Shown one piece after another: positions 8,410 to 16,202 of a stretch of DNA of 64,000 nt. The stretch is taken from assembly GCF_001700435.1 (NCBI RefSeq), contig NZ_LYPC01000027.1, positions 1,046,433 to 1,110,432 of the forward strand. The letters run 5' to 3'. The first letter of the stretch is position 1. Every line of letters starts with the position of its first letter. This stretch comes from Paenibacillus pectinilyticus (GTDB taxonomy: Bacteria > Bacillota > Bacilli > Paenibacillales > NBRC-103111). A program made the translations under genes and the position numbers. The notes under the pieces are model-generated. The model searched no databases, was not told the origin of the DNA, and saw only the letters and a list, made by a program, of their open reading frames with translations.

Positions 8410-9213
8410 CTAATCCTTTCTCGAACCTAAGACCAACGTGTCAGAACGAAGTCCTCTCCGCAATGCTTCTAATGCGATTATTTCATCTGGTGAAATATTG
8501 CCCAAATGAATATCAGGCCCCAGCGTGGTTATTAAATGAACCTGCTGACTTTTCAAAGGGGCCTCCCACAACAATTGATCGCCGCGGATGGCTGCGAGGA
8601 CACTTTGCAGTTCATCATCTTTGCATTTCCCATTTCCATCGAAAATTCCAACACCCATCCCTGACTCGCGAGCCTCTATGGTGACGAGTGATGCACCTAA
8701 TTCGGAATCAATCAACACGGTTTCTATTAATTCGGCTAATTCAATCGAAGATCCCCAACCCTTTTTACCATACTCGGTTACAACTTCTAATCCTTCATCC
8801 AGCCCTCTGGAGATCAGCTCATTCCGCAGCCGGCGATCCATTTGAATGGTACCGTCAGAAATTTCTACACCGTTAAATCCTAGCGCAATTATCATGTCAA
8901 AAAAAGAATCGATGGCTTGTTGGCGCACAGCCACTTCTAGAAATGTTCCGCCTGGATAAATGAGAATGTCATTCTCTTTGGCCAGGCTTATTTTATTTCG
9001 CAACACATCTTGGGGATAGAGCGGTGATGTACCAAAACCAAGCTTGATCATATCGACATGGCTGCTTGAGGTGTGGAGTAAATCGTGGAAGGCAAGCATG
9101 CCGAGTCCTTTATCCATCACCATCGTTTTACCCAATGTTCTCGGTTTCATTTGCCGCGTGCCTGTAGGGTCGGCTAGAACGGGGTTCCATTTTAATTGAG
9201 AGGTTACTTCCAT
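8410..9213 (-). CDS. comA: Phosphosulfolactate synthase (ComA family)
   Basis: A 267-residue TIM-barrel enzyme that adds sulfite to phosphoenolpyruvate to give phosphosulfolactate. Seen: KPRTLGKTMVMDKG near residue 24, HVDMIKLGFGTS near residue 53, YPGGTFLEVA near residue 85, FNGVEISDGTI near residue 113 and VVTEYGKKGWG near residue 140. AGGAGA precedes the ATG. Next to comB it supplies two consecutive steps. The stop of a possible 37-codon upstream ORF overlaps this start by ten bases. Confidence 0.92.
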   Translation of the reverse strand: MEVTSQLKWNPVLADPTGTRQMKPRTLGKTMVMDKGLGMLAFHDLLHTSSSHVDMIKLGFGTSPLYPQDVLRNKISLAKENDILIYPGGTFLEVAVRQQAIDSFFDMIIALGFNGVEISDGTIQMDRRLRNELISRGLDEGLEVVTEYGKKGWGSSIELAELIETVLIDSELGASLVTIEARESGMGVGIFDGNGKCKDDELQSVLAAIRGDQLLWEAPLKSQQVHLITTLGPDIHLGNISPDEIIALEALRRGLRSDTLVLGSRKD

Positions 9214-9317
9214 CGGTATTTCTCCTCACTGTCCTTCGAAGGATCAATTATGAGAACAGCATATGCATAACCGCAAATGGTGGTGCCCAGTATGCCTAAA
9301 ATGAGACGAGCTTGCAT
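9204..9317 (-). CDS. Possible 37-residue membrane peptide ahead of comA
   Basis: A short ORF reads MQARLILGILGTTICGYAYA followed by VLIIDPSKDSEEKYRWK: one hydrophobic helix and a charged tail. Its stop codon lies inside the first codons of comA, so translation could couple the two. I see no good ribosome site before its ATG, and I do not recognise the sequence, so it may be chance. It is listed because its composition is protein-like and its geometry fits a leader peptide or small partner. Confidence 0.3.
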   Translation of the reverse strand: MQARLILGILGTTICGYAYAVLIIDPSKDSEEKYRWK

Positions 9318-9359
9318 AAGGTAGTGTAAAAAAGAGTGTGCTGCCGTTGAACTACTCCT

Positions 9360-9505
9360 AAGTTACATTCGAGTGCTCCGCAATGTTATAAGACTTCCAG
9401 GACTCCATTGTAAAACTGTTACTTTCCTTGCAAGAGTCATCAGTTGGATCAGTTTTACAAAAGTCGCTCTTCCAGTTCTTATAGCATTGCTACGCAAGGT
9501 AACTT
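9360..9505. repeat. 146-nt imperfect inverted repeat
   Basis: Arms pair in nested order: AAGTTAC (9360-9366) with GTAACTT (9499-9505); GCAATGTTATAAGA (9380-9393) with TCTTATAGCATTGC (9477-9490), one mismatch; TTGTAAAACTG (9408-9418) with CAGTTTTACAA (9450-9460), plus GACT/AGTC just outside this. It occupies most of the gap between comA and yqhV. It contains no convincing gene. It could be a small non-autonomous mobile repeat, a decayed element, or a structured RNA. Confidence 0.7.
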
Positions 9506-9555
9506 GGAAATTGTTCAAAAGAGCAATTACTTTTTGAAGGGAGGTAATAGAAAGA

Positions 9556-9819
9556 ATGAACAAAATCGTACTTACGATGGCTTCGCTGCGAATGATGTCT
9601 GGGAGTCTCGAGATTATTGCTGCCATTATTATGCTGCGATTGGCGACCGTTGAGAAAGCGCTGCTAGTCAATTCGGCACTTGCGCTAGTAGGCCCTCTAG
9701 TACTATTAACTACCACTACTATTGGTTTAGTAGGCATAGCGGAGAAACTATCATATGGCAAGATGCTGTGGATCATTGCAGGGGTTAGTTGTCTGTTTAT
9801 TGGGATTATTAAAAAGTAA
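9556..9819 (+). CDS. YqhV family (DUF2619) small membrane protein
   Basis: An 87-residue protein with three hydrophobic helices, matching the YqhV/DUF2619 family of spore formers. GGGAGGT precedes the ATG. As in B. subtilis it lies directly upstream of spoIIIAA. The role is unknown; its constant link to spoIIIA suggests a sporulation function (inference). A candidate sigma-E promoter for spoIIIA begins just after its stop, so yqhV may be transcribed separately. Confidence 0.85.
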   Translation: MNKIVLTMASLRMMSGSLEIIAAIIMLRLATVEKALLVNSALALVGPLVLLTTTTIGLVGIAEKLSYGKMLWIIAGVSCLFIGIIKK

Positions 9820-9823
9820 TCGG

Positions 9824-9851
9824 TCATATTTCTTTCTAGTAAGCATAGAAA
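9824..9851 (+). promoter_or_regulatory. Candidate sigma-E promoter of the spoIIIA operon
   Basis: TCATATT at 9824-9830 matches the sigma-E -35 consensus (kmATATT) exactly; CATAGAAA at 9844-9851 matches six of eight bases of the -10. The spacer is 13 bases, one short of usual. The location, 40 bases before spoIIIAA, is where the B. subtilis operon has its sigma-E promoter. Confidence 0.55.
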
Positions 9852-9891
9852 TGAATATAGAAGACTGGACAACTTGGAGGGCTGTCTCCCC

Positions 9892-10878
9892 ATGCTAGCG
9901 AGTATAACGCACCTGTTGCCTCAGAACATCCGATTGATGCTTAGCGAGCTTCCGCCAAACGTACAAGCACTAGTGGAAGAGATTAGGGTGAGAGAGTCAC
10001 GCCCCCTTGAAATCAGCTGGGCAGACCGCTATGCCTTCATTAGTGAACGCGGGCAAATGATCACCGAAGAAACCTTGGCTTACAAGCCCACTCGTCAAGA
10101 TTGTTCAATACTGCTCGAAATTCTCACGAATCATTCCCTGTATACGTACGAGGAAGAACTTCGAAGAGGGTATATCACCGTATCTGGCGGTCATCGTGTG
10201 GGACTGGCTGGTCGCACCATCCTTGATCAAGGACATGTGAAGCAAATTCGTGACGTAAGTTCCTTTAACATTCGGATCGCGCGCGAAATGCAAGGCGTCG
10301 GACAGGATATTCTGCCGTATTTAGTGGATCCACTCCTGGGAAATATTCATCATACGCTTATTATTTCCCCGCCTCAGCAGGGAAAGACTACGCTCGTTCG
10401 CGATTTGGCTAGACTCATCAGCCGAGGGGAATGGGGGCATGGCCATGGTTCACTGTCAGGAAAGAAGGTCGGGATCGTGGATGAACGATCCGAGTTAGCT
10501 GCCTCTGTGAAAGGTGTCCCGCGATTTGACTTAGGGCCGCGGACAGATGTGCTTGATGGATGTCCAAAAGCGGAAGGCATGATGATGATGATCCGTTCTC
10601 TTTCTCCAGAGGTTCTCGTCGTTGACGAGATCGGCCGAGAAGAAGATGCAGACGCGATTCACGAGGCTGTACACACGGGGATTCGGGTGCTTGCGACGGC
10701 CCATGGCATGAATTACGAAGATGTACGAAGAAGGCCGGTTCTCAAGCAGTTGATGGAAGATGGGGTATTCATGAAATATGTCGTCTTGCAGCGAAGAAAA
10801 GGGGCTCATGCTTCCTTTCGCATCTTAGATCATGAGGGAAAGAACATGGCATTGTATGACGAACGCAAAGGACGATGA
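9892..10878 (+). CDS. spoIIIAA: Stage III sporulation protein AA, secretion-type ATPase
   Basis: A 328-residue ATPase of the type II/IV secretion superfamily. It powers the SpoIIIA-SpoIIQ channel between mother cell and forespore. Seen: the N-terminal domain to about residue 150, Walker A SPPQQGKTT near residue 163, a Walker B-like EVLVVDEIGRE near residue 240, and TAHG near residue 272. The ATG at 9892 follows GGAGG at 9876-9880; a TTG at 9874 is less likely. First gene of an unbroken eight-gene operon; its stop overlaps the region of the next start. Confidence 0.95.
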   Translation: MLASITHLLPQNIRLMLSELPPNVQALVEEIRVRESRPLEISWADRYAFISERGQMITEETLAYKPTRQDCSILLEILTNHSLYTYEEELRRGYITVSGGHRVGLAGRTILDQGHVKQIRDVSSFNIRIAREMQGVGQDILPYLVDPLLGNIHHTLIISPPQQGKTTLVRDLARLISRGEWGHGHGSLSGKKVGIVDERSELAASVKGVPRFDLGPRTDVLDGCPKAEGMMMMIRSLSPEVLVVDEIGREEDADAIHEAVHTGIRVLATAHGMNYEDVRRRPVLKQLMEDGVFMKYVVLQRRKGAHASFRILDHEGKNMALYDERKGR

Positions 10879-10880
10879 TC

Positions 10881-11399
10881 ATGCTGAAATTTGTTGGAGG
10901 AGTTCTGATTTTTGGTGCAGCTTCGATGTACGGTTTCCTTCAGGCAGCTCACTACGTTAGGCGTCCTAAGCAAATTCGCGGACTCATCAATGCACTGGGA
11001 CGAATGGAGACTGAAATTGCTTACGCGCTAACGCCTCTGCCTGAAGCGTTCGCTTCCCTAAGTAAGCAAGTTGCGGACCCACTGTCTTCTTTATTCCGTT
11101 TGATGTCAGAACGACTGCTGAGCAGTCATGGTGAATCGACCAGAGATCTTTGGCAGATGACCGTCAAAGAAGTGTGGGGCCGAACATCCATGCGGCAGTC
11201 TGAGCAAGAGGTGATCCTGCAATTGGGTCCTATTCTGGGGCTTTCGGATCAAAGTGATCAAATTAAACACTTGCGTCTTGCGAGCTCGCAGCTTCAATCG
11301 GAAGAGAAAGACGCGAGAGACGAGCAGCTGCGCTACGAGAAAATGTGGAAAAGCCTTGGTGTTCTCATTGGTGCTTTACTCGTGATTTTAATTTATTAG
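10881..11399 (+). CDS. spoIIIAB: Stage III sporulation protein AB
   Basis: A 172-residue protein resembling type II secretion GspF/platform-like proteins. One N-terminal hydrophobic helix (about residues 3-18), a helical cytoplasmic domain and a C-terminal helix (about residues 155-172). I prefer the ATG at 10881, eight bases after AAAGGA, over the ATG at 10875. It overlaps or abuts the end of spoIIIAA. Inferred to anchor the SpoIIIAA ATPase at the membrane. Confidence 0.93.
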   Translation: MLKFVGGVLIFGAASMYGFLQAAHYVRRPKQIRGLINALGRMETEIAYALTPLPEAFASLSKQVADPLSSLFRLMSERLLSSHGESTRDLWQMTVKEVWGRTSMRQSEQEVILQLGPILGLSDQSDQIKHLRLASSQLQSEEKDARDEQLRYEKMWKSLGVLIGALLVILIY

Positions 11400-11475
11400 T
11401 ATTTTTTGGATAAACGCACTCGTCCTCAGAGGACGGCGTAGCTGTTTATTTTGTGGGCAGAGTGAGGTGCCAAGA

Positions 11476-11679
11476 ATGAACGTAGATGTGAATGCCATTT
11501 TCCAAATTGCCGGCATCGGAATCATTATCGCCATGATACATTCGGTCCTGAAGCAGATGGGAAAAGAGGATATGGCACACTGGGTCACGGTCATCGGATT
11601 CGTGGTCGTGCTCTTTATGGTCGTCAGTATGCTGGATAATTTGTTTAAAGAAATTAAAACTATTTTCCTATTCCAATGA
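11476..11679 (+). CDS. spoIIIAC: Stage III sporulation protein AC
   Basis: A 67-residue protein with two transmembrane helices, essentially the same size as B. subtilis SpoIIIAC (68 residues). The MNVDVNAIFQIAGIGIIIAM start and the ...FKEIKTIFLFQ end are characteristic. GAGGTG precedes ATG 11476. The 76-base gap from spoIIIAB is the longest inside the operon. Confidence 0.95.
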   Translation: MNVDVNAIFQIAGIGIIIAMIHSVLKQMGKEDMAHWVTVIGFVVVLFMVVSMLDNLFKEIKTIFLFQ

Positions 11680-11689
11680 GGTGGTCCTG

Positions 11690-12079
11690 ATGGAAATCAT
11701 CCAGATCGTAGGACTAGGGCTCATCGTAACGATACTGTCGCTGATCATCAAGGAACAAAAGCCAATGTTCGCATTTCTGTTAGCCGCTTTTACCGGGATC
11801 GTGATCTTTCTATTCCTAATAGGCAAAATTTCATCGGTCATCCAAGTCATCGAGGATTTAGCGGTAAAGTCGAACGTGAACATCGTTTTTCTCAAAACGA
11901 TCCTGAAAATCATAGGCGTGGCTTACATCGCCGAGTTTGGCGCACAGATTGTGCGGGATGCAGGCCAAGATTCAATCGCCTCCAAAATCGAGCTTTCAGG
12001 AAAAGTACTTATCATGGTGATGGCCATTCCGATCATTACCGTCATCATAGAAACCGTAGTTAAACTACTCCCTGCGTAG
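11690..12079 (+). CDS. spoIIIAD: Stage III sporulation protein AD
   Basis: A 129-residue membrane protein with about four helices, typical of SpoIIIAD (B. subtilis 133 residues). Start at ATG 11690, after GAGGTGG; an in-frame GTG at 11681 lies inside that ribosome site. It is an integral membrane part of the forespore feeding-tube channel. Confidence 0.94.
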   Translation: MEIIQIVGLGLIVTILSLIIKEQKPMFAFLLAAFTGIVIFLFLIGKISSVIQVIEDLAVKSNVNIVFLKTILKIIGVAYIAEFGAQIVRDAGQDSIASKIELSGKVLIMVMAIPIITVIIETVVKLLPA

Positions 12080-12104
12080 CAGATTCACCTAAGGAGTGAC
12101 AAGC

Positions 12105-13304
12105 ATGCATCTACTCTATTCGCACCAGAAGCTGAACAACCGGTGGATCTTATTATTCGTTCTTACGATGGGCTTATGGCTCGGCTTATCGGGCTCCTTA
12201 ACAGCAGAATCGCCTACAGACACCATTATCAAAGAACAGGCAAGCCATTTGAATACAGAGCCGGTCGAACAATATTGGGATAAGCTAATGAAGGATTATG
12301 GGGGATATTTTCCAGAAAGTAAGCCGCCGTCCTTCATGGAACTTCTCCTAGGTACAAAGGGCATTAGCATGAAAAGCATTTTCAAAGGTCTACTGAGTTA
12401 TGTCTTTCACGAAATCATCATCAATGGCAAATTGCTAGCTTCCATTGTCATTCTGACGGTATTTAGCATGATTCTGGAGACGCTGCAGAGCTCATTTGAG
12501 CGTAACACGGTAAGCAAACTTGGCTATACGATCACCTATATGGTGCTCATCATCATTGCGATCAATAGTTTTAGTGTCGCCATTGGGTATGCCAAAACAG
12601 CGATATCCTCCATGATCCAATTCATGATCGCCATCATGCCATTATTGCTTACGTTGCTTGCTTCCATGGGCAATGTCACCTCGGTGGCTATCCTGCATCC
12701 GTTGATCGTGTTCATGATTCACTCGGTAGGAACAGCCATTTATGTGTTCGTCTTCCCGCTCTTGTTTTTCTCGGCTGTTCTGCACATCGTTAGCTCACTT
12801 AGCGATAAATTCAAAGTCACACAATTAGCTAATCTCCTTAGAACAGTGAGTTTAAGCATGCTAGGCGTATTCGTAACCGTCTTTCTTGGTGTCATTTCCA
12901 TTCAAGGAAGCGCAGGCGCGGTAAGAGATGGGGTTGCAATTCGTACCGCTAAGTACATAACCGGGAATTTCGTACCCGTTGTTGGGCGATTGTTCTCGGA
13001 CGCGACAGAAACCGTGATTGGGGCATCCTTACTTGTTAAAAATGCCATAGGCCTTGTCGGTGTTGTGATTCTCGTCATGTTGTGCGCCTTTCCTGCGATT
13101 AAGATTTTGACGCTAGCATTCATTTATAACCTTTCGGCGGCGTTGATGCAGCCCCTAGGCGATAGTCCTATCATTGCTTGCCTGCAGACCATTGGTAAAA
13201 GCCTCATCTATGTATTCGCTGCCTTAGCAGCCGTGAGTTTAATGTTTTTTCTCGCCCTAACGATCATGATCACCATGAGTAATGTCTCCGTCATGATGAG
13301 GTGA
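12105..13304 (+). CDS. spoIIIAE: Stage III sporulation protein AE
   Basis: A 399-residue polytopic membrane protein with a signal-like N-terminal helix (about residues 13-35), a short extracytoplasmic stretch and about seven further helices; same size as the family. ATG 12105 lies eight bases after AAGGAG. SpoIIIAE is thought to form the membrane core of the channel. The next gene starts 13 bases after its stop. Confidence 0.95.
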   Translation: MHLLYSHQKLNNRWILLFVLTMGLWLGLSGSLTAESPTDTIIKEQASHLNTEPVEQYWDKLMKDYGGYFPESKPPSFMELLLGTKGISMKSIFKGLLSYVFHEIIINGKLLASIVILTVFSMILETLQSSFERNTVSKLGYTITYMVLIIIAINSFSVAIGYAKTAISSMIQFMIAIMPLLLTLLASMGNVTSVAILHPLIVFMIHSVGTAIYVFVFPLLFFSAVLHIVSSLSDKFKVTQLANLLRTVSLSMLGVFVTVFLGVISIQGSAGAVRDGVAIRTAKYITGNFVPVVGRLFSDATETVIGASLLVKNAIGLVGVVILVMLCAFPAIKILTLAFIYNLSAALMQPLGDSPIIACLQTIGKSLIYVFAALAAVSLMFFLALTIMITMSNVSVMMR

Positions 13305-13317
13305 AAGGAGCCCAGCG

Positions 13318-14049
13318 ATGGATTGGTTAGCAGGATGGCTGAAAACCGTCATTATGGTCATTATGCTCGCGACGTTTGTTGATCTTCTTCTCCCAAGTAA
13401 TACGATGCAGCGGTATGTGAAGACGGTTTTGAGTCTTTTTATCTTACTGACACTGCTTACGCCTGTACTTCAGCTGTTCCAAAAGAACTGGAACATGGAT
13501 CAGCTGCTTACACAAGCGGAAAAGTCGCAAAATGAGAAATCGATGCTAGCTAGCAGTATAGGAAGCTCATCGCAAATGAAGTCTTTAGATGCCATTAAGA
13601 GGGATGCCCAGAAGATACAAGATGCCGATACCAAGAAGACGCAGCAATTAGTTCAAACGCAATTGGCTGGTCTCATCAAAGAAGACATGCAGAAGCAAAC
13701 CGAATGGCCAATCAAAGAGGTATTCGTTCAAGTGCAACTGGACAATAACGGGAAACCCACTATCACGCATGTGAAGGTCTCCCTTGATGATATAGAAGCC
13801 AAGCAACAACCAGCACCATCGACCAAAAGTATCGCAGTGATGGAGCCTGTAAAACCCGTGGAACCAATCAAAATTGGTGCTGCTTCGAACGGGCAAGCTC
13901 ACGAGGTAATCGCGCAGGGCGGAGCTCAAACGCCTAGTGAATCAATGCCAACCGGACAAGAACTGGATCGAATCAAACAAACTATCGTACGGAATTGGCT
14001 GGTAGATCCTGCACAAATTGAGATTGGAGTAAATGGACGCAAAGGATAG
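13318..14049 (+). CDS. spoIIIAF: Stage III sporulation protein AF
   Basis: A 243-residue protein with two N-terminal transmembrane helices (about residues 7-25 and 36-52) and a soluble domain with the ring-building fold shared with SpoIIIAG/AH. It is longer than B. subtilis SpoIIIAF (206 residues); the extra length lies in a linker around residues 160-210 rich in Pro, Ala and Lys. GAAAGGAG precedes the start. Confidence 0.92.
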   Translation: MDWLAGWLKTVIMVIMLATFVDLLLPSNTMQRYVKTVLSLFILLTLLTPVLQLFQKNWNMDQLLTQAEKSQNEKSMLASSIGSSSQMKSLDAIKRDAQKIQDADTKKTQQLVQTQLAGLIKEDMQKQTEWPIKEVFVQVQLDNNGKPTITHVKVSLDDIEAKQQPAPSTKSIAVMEPVKPVEPIKIGAASNGQAHEVIAQGGAQTPSESMPTGQELDRIKQTIVRNWLVDPAQIEIGVNGRKG

Positions 14050-14065
14050 ATAGCGAGGTGAATCG

Positions 14066-14704
14066 ATGGGAACACTGCTGCAATGGATGGAGCAAAAATT
14101 CGGCGGCGGACCGGGTGGGCCAAAACGTAAAAATACGTTGCTTTGGATCATCATGGTTGGACTCTTAGGAGTTGCGCTAATGATCATAAACGCATTTATA
14201 AATGTAAAAGATCTGGATCCCATTGGTACAGGCAGAGCATCTCCCCCAGCGGCAAATGAAACCTTTGCAGGCAGTTCATCCAAAGAAAACTCAAGTTTTC
14301 ATGACTATGAACAAGCCTACGGAGACCAATTGAAGAGTATCTTGCAGAAAATTGTTGGTGTCGGCGAGGTGGAAGTTCTCGTTACCATTGAATCTACGGA
14401 GGAAATGACCGTCGACAAAAACTACAACGATACTCAAAACATGACGACAGAACGCGACAATGGTGGAGCAACACGCAATATATCCCAGGTAACGCGGAGC
14501 GGTGAAGTCGTCATCTATCAAGTTTCTGGCGACCAGAAACCGCTTGTGCTCAAATACATTAAACCCAAAATTAGAGGTGTCATCGTTGTTGCAAAAGGCG
14601 CGGAGAATCTCACGGTGAAGAAAATGATTATGGAAGCCGTTGAGCGAGGAATGGATGTTCAAGCGAGTAAAATTTCTATTTTGCCGCGTAAGACAGGGGA
14701 ATAA
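14066..14704 (+). CDS. spoIIIAG: Stage III sporulation protein AG
   Basis: A 212-residue protein: cytoplasmic N-terminus, one transmembrane helix (about residues 27-45), linker, then an RBM3-type ring domain (about 85-205) with the VGVGEVEVLVTIES and KPKIRGVIVVAKGA segments. In B. subtilis it forms a large oligomeric ring in the intermembrane space. GCGAGGTGAATCG precedes the ATG. Confidence 0.94.
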   Translation: MGTLLQWMEQKFGGGPGGPKRKNTLLWIIMVGLLGVALMIINAFINVKDLDPIGTGRASPPAANETFAGSSSKENSSFHDYEQAYGDQLKSILQKIVGVGEVEVLVTIESTEEMTVDKNYNDTQNMTTERDNGGATRNISQVTRSGEVVIYQVSGDQKPLVLKYIKPKIRGVIVVAKGAENLTVKKMIMEAVERGMDVQASKISILPRKTGE

Positions 14705-14744
14705 TACTAAGAAATTATCCAACCATTATAAGGAGGAATAAACA

Positions 14745-15488
14745 ATGAACGCAAAAAGACAAACAATTTGGCTCGTATCGATGCTTAGCTTAATGGTGGT
14801 GCTCTCGGCATACTATCTATTCACAGAGGATGTCAACAAACTGGATCTGGCTACAACAACTACGGCTTCACAATCGCAGGAAGTGAAAATTGATATGAGT
14901 CAAGTGGATCCAGCGACTGGAAATACTACAGATGTGAAAGCGACAACGGGCACAAACACAGGCGCAAAAACCGACACGAAAGCAACTACGCCGCAAACTT
15001 CTACAAAAACAGATACAAAAGCGACAACGACACAAGACAGCTCCAAAACGACGACAAAAGATACATCCAAAACAACGCCGGCCAAAACAGATGACCAAGT
15101 TCTAAAACAAGTGGAAGAGCAATCCAAAACAACTTCAGCAAGCGACTATTTCACGAATGAACAAGTCAAACAAAATGATTATTTCAGCAAAGCTTCCACA
15201 GATCTCATGACGATTATTTTGGATAACAAGAAAACACCAGAAGCGATTGCTAAAGCAACGAATGATTTGAATGCGTTGACGGATCTTCAAGATAAAATCG
15301 AAAATCTACAAGATATGCTCGTTCAAGATTTCCCGCAAGCGATCATCAACCAAGATGGTAACAAGTGGAAAGTTACGGTTCAAAGCGATAAATTAGAAAA
15401 AAGCCAAGGTGTTTCCATTGTGGATATGGTCGTGAAAGAGCTTGGAGCAGCGCCAGAAAACATCAAGATCCAATACGTACGTCCATAA
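14745..15488 (+). CDS. spoIIIAH: Stage III sporulation protein AH
   Basis: A 247-residue mother-cell membrane protein whose extracellular domain pairs with forespore SpoIIQ. An N-terminal helix (about residues 6-24) is followed by a long low-complexity Thr/Lys/Asp linker (about residues 60-125, repeated TDTKATT and SKTT motifs) and the conserved SASDYFTNEQ...IQYVRP domain (about 130-247). B. subtilis SpoIIIAH is 218 residues; the linker accounts for the excess. AAGGAGGAATAAACA precedes the ATG. Last gene of the operon. Confidence 0.94.
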   Translation: MNAKRQTIWLVSMLSLMVVLSAYYLFTEDVNKLDLATTTTASQSQEVKIDMSQVDPATGNTTDVKATTGTNTGAKTDTKATTPQTSTKTDTKATTTQDSSKTTTKDTSKTTPAKTDDQVLKQVEEQSKTTSASDYFTNEQVKQNDYFSKASTDLMTIILDNKKTPEAIAKATNDLNALTDLQDKIENLQDMLVQDFPQAIINQDGNKWKVTVQSDKLEKSQGVSIVDMVVKELGAAPENIKIQYVRP

Positions 15489-15526
15489 GGAAAACAGGTA
15501 AGGAATCGCTGCTCAAAATGGTGGTG

Positions 15527-15556
15527 GGAAGGGTCCGGATAAACTGGACTCTTTCC
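15527..15556 (+). terminator. Possible terminator after spoIIIAH
   Basis: GGAAGGGTCC pairs with GGACtCTTTCC around a nine-base loop. The following T tract is weak, and the hairpin overlaps the -35 of the accB promoter, so it is a moderate call. Confidence 0.45.
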
Positions 15557-15580
15557 ATTTCGTGCATTTATGGGTATAAT
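15552..15580 (+). promoter_or_regulatory. Sigma-A promoter of accBC
   Basis: TTTCCA at 15552-15557, a 17-base spacer and a perfect TATAAT at 15575-15580, 65 bases before accB. Confidence 0.6.
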
Positions 15581-15644
15581 ACATACGTTGCGGGTATGAA
15601 AACGCATTTTTCTTGGTTCACCAACGTCTAAAGGAGTGACTTGA

Positions 15645-16136
15645 ATGTTTAAATTGAGTGAAATCAAAGAGTTAATTAAACTCGTCGATCAATCCTCTTT
15701 ACAAGAGCTTGAAATTGAAAATGAAGGTGCACGCCTTTCCATTCGTAAACCGAATAAAACGGAGCCTGTTTATGTATCTGCTCCAGTACAACACTCATAT
15801 GCTCCAATTGCTCAAGCGAGCTACGCCAACACGGCACCTGCTGCGCTCGAAGCCCCAGTAAATGCTAATGGACAAGCTAAGCAAGAGGACTCGTCTTTAC
15901 ATAAGATCGTATCACCGATGGTAGGCACTTTCTATCAGTCAGCTTCCCCTGGCTCAGCTCCATTCGTGAGCGTGGGATCCAAGGTAACGGATAAGACTGT
16001 TGTTTGTATTGTTGAAGCGATGAAATTGATGAACGAAATCGAAGCTGAAGTGAAAGGCGAAATCGTAGAGATTCTCGTTGAGAACGGACAGCTTGTTGAG
16101 TACGGACAACCATTATTTTTAGTTAGACCGGAGTAA
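15645..16136 (+). CDS. accB: Acetyl-CoA carboxylase biotin carboxyl carrier protein
   Basis: A 163-residue BCCP, carrier of the biotin in the first committed step of fatty acid synthesis. An N-terminal segment (1-40) is joined by an Ala/Pro/Asn linker to the biotinyl domain (about 85-163). The biotinylation motif reads EAMKLMNEI. TAAAGGAGTGACTTGA precedes the ATG. Cotranscribed with accC. Confidence 0.96.
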   Translation: MFKLSEIKELIKLVDQSSLQELEIENEGARLSIRKPNKTEPVYVSAPVQHSYAPIAQASYANTAPAALEAPVNANGQAKQEDSSLHKIVSPMVGTFYQSASPGSAPFVSVGSKVTDKTVVCIVEAMKLMNEIEAEVKGEIVEILVENGQLVEYGQPLFLVRPE

Positions 16137-16202
16137 TTGTGTCTGCAAGCTTGTGCTGACAGCACAAGCTTTTCTCACGAACAGCTCTTAGGAGGGCAAA
16201 TC

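Noticed and set aside
9363..9893. 176-residue minus-strand ORF over yqhV
   Set aside because: A shadow of yqhV and of the inverted repeat; low-complexity Ser/Thr/Ile composition and no ribosome site.
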